From the NCBI GenBank assembly GCA_965223435.1, contig CBDCWQ010000023.1:1054001-1118000 (forward strand): a stretch of DNA of 64,000 bases, read 5' to 3'. Below, one piece after another: positions 60,901 to 64,000 of the stretch. This stretch comes from CBDCWQ01 sp965223435 (GTDB lineage: Bacteria > Myxococcota > Kuafuiibacteriia > Kuafuiibacteriales > Kuafuiibacteriaceae). The notes under the pieces are model-generated. The model worked only from the letters and a program-made list of their open reading frames with translations. It was not told the origin of the DNA and searched no databases. The position numbers were made by a program, and so were the translations under genes. Within the stretch, counting starts at the first letter, position 1. Every line of letters begins with the position of its first letter.

Positions 60901-61694
60901 AATATATAAAGGGTCCACAAGTCATCAAATCAGAAGACACGTTCTTGACGAGCTACGTGCTCTTGGATCGAAAGCCGGACGTAGCCGAAGTGGATGTGGT
61001 TGAGGAAGCGCGGGCCCATCTCAAAAAAGCGATCGAAGATGGTCGACTGGAAGTCCCCGCCGGGGTGAGCTACAAATTCTCAGGCAGTTACGAAAACCAG
61101 GTCCGAAGTGAGAAGCGACTCGCGATTTTGGTGCCTCTCGCCCTTTCGGTGGTCTTCTTGCTTCTCTATCTCCAGTTCCGGCGGGTCTCGACGACCCTGA
61201 TCATCTACTCCGGTGTGCTCATCTGTATCGCCGGCGGCTTCTCCCTGATGTGGTTCTACGGGCGTCCTTGGTTTTTCAACTTTGAGATTTTGGGCATCGA
61301 CATGCGGAAGCTGTTTCAAGTAGGCACCGTCAACCTTTCCGTCGCAGTCTGGGTCGGATTCATTGCTCTTTTGGGCATCGCTACCGATGCCGGTGTGGTG
61401 ATGGCCACGTACCTATCCCAGCGGTTTCGTGCCCAGCCGCCTCGGACGATCGAGGAAGTGCATCAACGTGCCCTCGAGGCGGGCCAGCGCCGCGTCCGGC
61501 CGTGTCTGATGACAACTGCAACAACCGCTCTGGCCCTTTTACCCATCGTCACATCTCAAGGCCGCGGCTCAGATGTGATGGTGCCCATGGCTTTGCCTTC
61601 AGTGGGGGGGATGGGGACCATTCTCCTCACGCTGTTTACCGTTCCGTTGCTGTATGCGTGGGTGGAGGAGGTTCGACTAAAGGGGAAGATGTGA
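57954..61694 (+). CDS. cusA: CusA-like heavy-metal RND efflux pump
   Basis: 1246 aa from TTG 57954 (GGAGG about 9 nt upstream), overlapping the stop of cusB. It has the CusA signatures: PVDAIPDIGENQQIVFTEWP, SMFGFSTIYVIFEDGVDFYW, the charged intramembrane Asp in AIGTMVDMGIVFTENI, DEGSFLYMPTTMPHASLGQA, GRAESPLDPAPISMFETI and MGTILLTLFTVPLLYAWVEE at the end. It is longer than E. coli CusA (1047 aa), mainly through extra hydrophobic segments after about residue 540 (WTILGGFFVVMFGAFRL, LFVGGSIAGLLGLFVLFQRF). It would expel Cu(I)/Ag(I) from periplasm or cytoplasm. Confidence 0.92.
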   Translation: MTPHDPPQGPRVVSLGWERFIGFFVENKLVVFVLVGLLLGAGLYVSPFDWDLGIPQDRVPVDAIPDIGENQQIVFTEWPGRSPRDVEDQISYPLTTALLGIPGVRTVRSSSMFGFSTIYVIFEDGVDFYWSRSRVLEKLASLPAGTLPDGTSPALGPDATALGQVFWYTLDGLDTEGNLVGGWDLHELRSIQDWTVRYALQAVPGVSEVASVGGYVREYQVDVDPEAMLAHQISLDHVVHAVRGSNLDVGARTLEINRAEYLVRGLGFIENVDDLEETVITTREHTPIRVRDVARVTLGPAGRRGALDDAGAQAVGGVVVVRYGDNPMAVIKRIKSKIEAIAPGLPRRTLEDGTVSQVSIVPFYDRTTLIQETLGTLSTALLQQILVTVIVVLIMLRNLKSSILISGVLPLAVLAAFVAMKWTGVDANIMALAGIAIAIGTMVDMGIVFTENIVEHLRKAPKDSTRGRIVAHAAAEVAPAVLTSVLTTVVSFLPVFALTASEGKLFTPLAYTKSFAMIGALLISMIVLPPFAHILIHQVPEPLDTVDKRLSKNILRSVTRSVHIRDWILIGLGIFLSQWTILGGFFVVMFGAFRLTEPLLGAKYRSWPSWAENIIAIVIVTSLLTHDWMPLGVDRSHFINFLFVGGSIAGLLGLFVLFQRFYAPALIWCLKHKLWALTLPALAMTFGFTAWLSFDRVFGWLPQTVRTWRPVSAVAHAFPGFGREFMPPFDEGSFLYMPTTMPHASLGQALEMLSDMDASIEAVPEVERAVGKLGRAESPLDPAPISMFETIITYKSEYRVSENGERIRQWRDHIRSPEDIWNEIVRAAEAPGLTAAPMLMPINARIVMLQSGMRAPMGIKVYGPTLETIEAFGLKLEELLKEVPSVRAETVFADRVVGKPYVEIDIDREAIGRYGLTIRRVQDVIQVALGGRMLTRTVEGRERYPVRVRYMREERDSIEALRRVLVPTPGGEQIPLELIAKIQYIKGPQVIKSEDTFLTSYVLLDRKPDVAEVDVVEEARAHLKKAIEDGRLEVPAGVSYKFSGSYENQVRSEKRLAILVPLALSVVFLLLYLQFRRVSTTLIIYSGVLICIAGGFSLMWFYGRPWFFNFEILGIDMRKLFQVGTVNLSVAVWVGFIALLGIATDAGVVMATYLSQRFRAQPPRTIEEVHQRALEAGQRRVRPCLMTTATTALALLPIVTSQGRGSDVMVPMALPSVGGMGTILLTLFTVPLLYAWVEEVRLKGKM

Positions 61695-61718
61695 TCCGCT
61701 TTTTGCGTGTCGTGGAGA

Positions 61719-61988
61719 TTAGATGGCCGGTTGGCCGAGGCCCGCAGCACGAAGCGTTGCCTCGTCCGCACCGCGACCGGTGCAACAGTCGGCAAGTTTC
61801 CCATCGATCACCACCGCCGGCACAGACCGAATCCCCAGCTGCTTGGCTCGATCGGCCACGACCGCATCGTTCATGTTGAGAACAGTGATTTCGCATGATG
61901 GGCAAGCCACCTGATGGACCAAATCGATGGTCTCCTGGCACGTTGGGCACCCGGCGCTAAAAACTTCTATTTTCCTTTTGCTTACCAT
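61719..61988 (-). CDS. Thioredoxin-fold protein with CPTC motif
   Basis: 89 aa: IEVFSAGCPTCQETIDLV carries a Cys-Pro-Thr-Cys redox-like pair, a second pair CPSC follows in HQVACPSCEITVLNM, and GIRSVPAVVIDGKLADC has the cis-Pro loop of the fold. It ends with a Cys-Cys (DCCTGRG). Similar small proteins occur in mercury and arsenic loci. It is the last gene of the MerR-controlled operon and runs towards cusA. Confidence 0.75.
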   Translation of the reverse strand: MVSKRKIEVFSAGCPTCQETIDLVHQVACPSCEITVLNMNDAVVADRAKQLGIRSVPAVVIDGKLADCCTGRGADEATLRAAGLGQPAI

Positions 61989-62025
61989 TTTTCACCTCTC
62001 TCGGTATCCGTTGTTGATGTTTTCA

Positions 62026-62766
62026 CTATTCACACAGCTGACACATCCTTTTCGGTGCAGTTTTAAGGGGCCAGCTGTTCCAGACCGAGGCTCCGACGAG
62101 AACGGCGATCCCCACATACATGGTGACGTTGCTGTCAAAGATGAATTTTCCAACCAGAATCATCGCTGACGCAGTCATACCCACCCAGAGGGGTCGGTAA
62201 TTGCGCCGCCGCTTCGCCCAGAACGCCAACGCGCCAATGGCGATCGCTAGGAATACGCCAGTCAGAGGGAGCAAAAAGGCATCGTCGAGCAGGAAGCCGA
62301 GTCCAACGGAACTCAGAAAGCCCGCATACGCTGGCCAGCACGCAGGACAGGCCACTTTCGGCAGAGCTGAAAAACCAATCGCAGGAAGCGTGGCCGCGCC
62401 CGTTTTCCAGTGAACGCGAGAGGGCTCTCCCTTCGGTGTGACCGGAACGCCTGGCGCTCGGCTTTTCGTCAACGCAGCAACAATCGCGGCAAGCGGAGGC
62501 GCTCCGCCAAGAGCACCATCGGCCTGGGCATAGACGCGACATGAGGGAGCTCCGCCTACGGATCCTGATCCGCCTACATCACGGCCGTCGACCAAAACCG
62601 TTGGCGATCCGTAGCCACGGACGTGAGACGGGGCTTCCGGGTCGTCTGTGCGCCATTCCTGCCAACGGGGTTCCAGTTGAAGCTCCGCAAATGCCTGACC
62701 TAGCCTTGCCTGCGCCGCGGGAACATTTGGACACTTGTCATCATATACAAGCTCAACCTTCGGCAT
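62026..62766 (-). CDS. Thioredoxin-like domain fused to a MerC-like membrane domain
   Basis: 246 aa from ATG 62766 (GAGGAGG upstream), overlapping the merR stop by 14 bp. Residues 1-90 form a thioredoxin-like DDKCPNVPAAQARLG domain with a cis-Pro loop GYGSPTVLVDGRDVGG. Residues 125-240 have four hydrophobic segments beginning ALPKVACPACWPAYAGFLSS, like the Cys pair in the first helix of MerC/MerT, and end with MCQLCE. It probably binds and moves Hg(II) or a similar soft metal; the family name rests on the Cys pattern. Confidence 0.65.
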   Translation of the reverse strand: MPKVELVYDDKCPNVPAAQARLGQAFAELQLEPRWQEWRTDDPEAPSHVRGYGSPTVLVDGRDVGGSGSVGGAPSCRVYAQADGALGGAPPLAAIVAALTKSRAPGVPVTPKGEPSRVHWKTGAATLPAIGFSALPKVACPACWPAYAGFLSSVGLGFLLDDAFLLPLTGVFLAIAIGALAFWAKRRRNYRPLWVGMTASAMILVGKFIFDSNVTMYVGIAVLVGASVWNSWPLKTAPKRMCQLCE

Positions 62767-63181
62767 GGCGGTCCTCCTCACGGGCGAACTCCTCAAGAAT
62801 AGGACACTCAGTCGTGGGTCCTCGACCTCTACACTTTTTCACGAGGCGTTCCAGGGCGGCCTTCATCTGCTCGAGGCTGGCGATTTTGTGGTCGATGTCG
62901 GCAAGCTTTTGGCGGGCCTGTGCGCGAACGTCAGCGCACGTGCTATTCGGATCCACGCGCAAAGCTAAGAGCTCCGCAATCTCTTTGAGAGAAAAGCCCA
63001 ACTCCTTGGCGTGCCGAATGAACCGGATTCGCTCTACGGTCTCGGGCGGATAGTCACGATAACCTGAAGGACGACGGTCGGGCTCCAAAATGAGCCCTTG
63101 GCGCTCGTAAAACCGGATCGTCTCCACACCGACGTCCGCTTGTTTGGCAACCTGCCCGATGGTCAACGATCTCGCTCGCAT
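62753..63181 (-). CDS. merR: MerR-type metal-responsive regulator
   Basis: 142 aa. The N-terminal winged HTH (LTIGQVAKQADVGVETIRFY, GLILEPDRRPSGYRDYPPET) and dimer helix (CADVRAQARQKLADIDHKIA) are typical. Cysteines stand at 82, 117 and 126, exactly the Hg(II) triad of Tn501 MerR, with CRGRGPTTECPI around the last two. This argues for mercury sensing rather than Cd/Zn/Pb. It is first in the operon with the MerC-like and thioredoxin-like genes. Confidence 0.82.
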   Translation of the reverse strand: MRARSLTIGQVAKQADVGVETIRFYERQGLILEPDRRPSGYRDYPPETVERIRFIRHAKELGFSLKEIAELLALRVDPNSTCADVRAQARQKLADIDHKIASLEQMKAALERLVKKCRGRGPTTECPILEEFAREEDRHAEG

Positions 63182-63190
63182 TGAGTTAGA

Positions 63191-63221
63191 GCCTAAACTC
63201 TGTACTATACTACAGAGTCAA
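63191..63221 (-). promoter_or_regulatory. MerR-type promoter with 19-bp spacer and palindrome
   Basis: On the minus strand TTGACT (63221-63216) and TTAGGC (63196-63191) are 19 bp apart, and the spacer contains the perfect dyad ACTCTGTA-N6-TACAGAGT (63197-63218). This is the distorted layout MerR regulators act on. Transcription would start very close to the merR ATG at 63181. Confidence 0.75.
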
Positions 63222-63286
63222 TAGCTGACGCTGTTCGGGGCGGGCAGCTGCCATCTAGCCTGTGAGAGGAGGGTCGAAACCTCCTT

Positions 63287-63362
63287 CGGGGGGATTCTCC
63301 TCACGCTGTTACTGTTCCGTTGCTGTACGCCTGGGTTGAGGAATTCCGACTACGCCGATCGA
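63287..63362 (+). pseudogene. Remnant of the 3' end of a second cusA
   Basis: The stretch CTCCTCACGCTGTTACTG, TTCCGTTGCTGTACGCCTGG and GTTGAGGAATTCCGACTACG parallels the end of cusA at 61622-61682, which encodes LLTLFTVPLLYAWVEEVRL. Small deletions have broken the frame. No upstream part of the gene remains. Confidence 0.65.
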
Positions 63363-63443
63363 ATTGAACGCATCATGTCCGGTCACGTTTTGCCGCCCCC
63401 ACGCCTATTCAAGCACAAGCAGAAAACGTTGGGAGACCCACCC

Positions 63444-63980
63444 ATGGATGAGCGCAAGTTAGAGAGGCAGGTACGGCGGGCGTACGAATATGGTCGCCTC
63501 GCCTGGGCGTTCCGCCAAGCGATGATCGTGGTGCCCATTGGACTCAGTTGGCTGGTGGGGGGAGCATCCGTGCCTCGTGGGGGCGTCGCAAGCTTTGCGC
63601 TGATCACCTTCATTGTTGTGAGCGGCTATTTTCGTTCGGCGCTCGGTCGTGGAGCCGCTGCCGGTGCGTGGGTTGGACTCGCGCCCACTATCCTGAGCCT
63701 TGCTATGCGGTCCCCTGATTCCATGCTCGAGGCCGATCGCTACCTGTTCTGCGTCTCGGGGTCGGTCGTTCTCGGTGCGGTTGCCGGTGTATGGCTCGGA
63801 ATTCGCGCAGCCCATGCCGGAGGCCACGGCTTTGCCGCGGCTGCTATCGCCTCAGCAATCCTGTCCGTGGCCGCTGGCCGCTGGGCGCTTGATATTGGCA
63901 GCATCTTTGGATTCTACGCAGGGGCTTTGCTCCTGGGAGTGCCGATCTATATGAGGGAGTCTTCGATATCAACGCACTGA
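63444..63980 (+). CDS. Small multi-helix membrane protein of unknown function
   Basis: 178 aa from ATG 63444 (GGGAG 8 nt upstream); a frame from 63336 would read through the cusA relic. After a basic start (MDERKLERQVRRAYEYGRL) it has five or more hydrophobic segments (QAMIVVPIGLSWLVGGASV, GVASFALITFIVVSGYF, GSVVLGAVAGVWLGIRAAHA, SIFGFYAGALLLGVPIYM). No family recognised. Confidence 0.6.
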   Translation: MDERKLERQVRRAYEYGRLAWAFRQAMIVVPIGLSWLVGGASVPRGGVASFALITFIVVSGYFRSALGRGAAAGAWVGLAPTILSLAMRSPDSMLEADRYLFCVSGSVVLGAVAGVWLGIRAAHAGGHGFAAAAIASAILSVAAGRWALDIGSIFGFYAGALLLGVPIYMRESSISTH

Positions 63981-64000
63981 AGCGATAGACGCAGATTGGT

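Noticed and set aside
1..64000. CRISPR arrays, rRNA and tRNA genes
   Set aside because: No regularly spaced repeats of CRISPR size and no recognisable rRNA or tRNA sequence were noticed; a tRNA scan could not be run.

Overview
The window holds two unrelated blocks from a moderately GC-rich Gram-negative bacterium. The outer-membrane efflux protein, RND pump, sigma-54 regulators and general gene style suggest a deltaproteobacterial or Myxococcota-like host; this is an inference, because no rRNA or core housekeeping gene is visible.

Positions 1-38061 are a contractile-tailed (myovirus-type) phage or prophage structural operon, all on the minus strand and read from right to left. The order is small terminase candidate, large terminase, PBSX-type portal, an adenine methyltransferase fused to an XkdF-type prohead protease, a scaffold-like protein, major capsid protein, a run of small beta-rich head or decoration proteins, connectors, neck protein, tail sheath, tail tube, a tail-assembly chaperone with a -1 frameshift signal, tape measure, LysM-type hub protein, gpD-like hub, gpV spike, a Leu-Pro repeat protein where a PAAR tip would normally sit, gp25, gpJ, and a fibre cluster that runs off the left edge. 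Most neighbours overlap or nearly touch, so they are probably translated in a coupled way. Lysis, replication and immunity genes are not visible.

Positions 38.1-42.4 kb form the boundary of this element. They hold a plus-strand membrane-anchored exonuclease VII-like protein, a minimal tyrosine recombinase preceded by repeats of its own, a tiny LSm-like protein, a dense cluster of TTCACCCC repeats, and a frameshifted methyltransferase gene. Positions 42.5-47.1 kb are a small regulatory stretch: a stand-alone receiver, a Cro-like protein, a dicarboxylate/glutamate symporter, a degenerate receiver facing an XRE regulator across a palindrome, and a REC-HTH regulator.

Positions 47.2-63.2 kb are a copper/heavy-metal island. 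A minus-strand operon (P1B ATPase with two metal-binding modules, two small membrane proteins, DUF302, DUF2933-like, and a methyltransferase-like membrane protein) diverges from a plus-strand sensor kinase and NtrC-type regulator, which are followed by cusC-cusB-cusA. I see three sigma-54-type -24/-12 promoters and two nearly identical 21-bp palindromes placed to serve them, so the two-component pair probably controls both export arms. Facing it is a small MerR-controlled operon (MerR with the Hg-type cysteine triad, a thioredoxin-fold/MerC-like protein, and a CPTC thioredoxin-like protein). A decayed fragment of a second cusA lies just beyond it, and the window ends with a small membrane protein.
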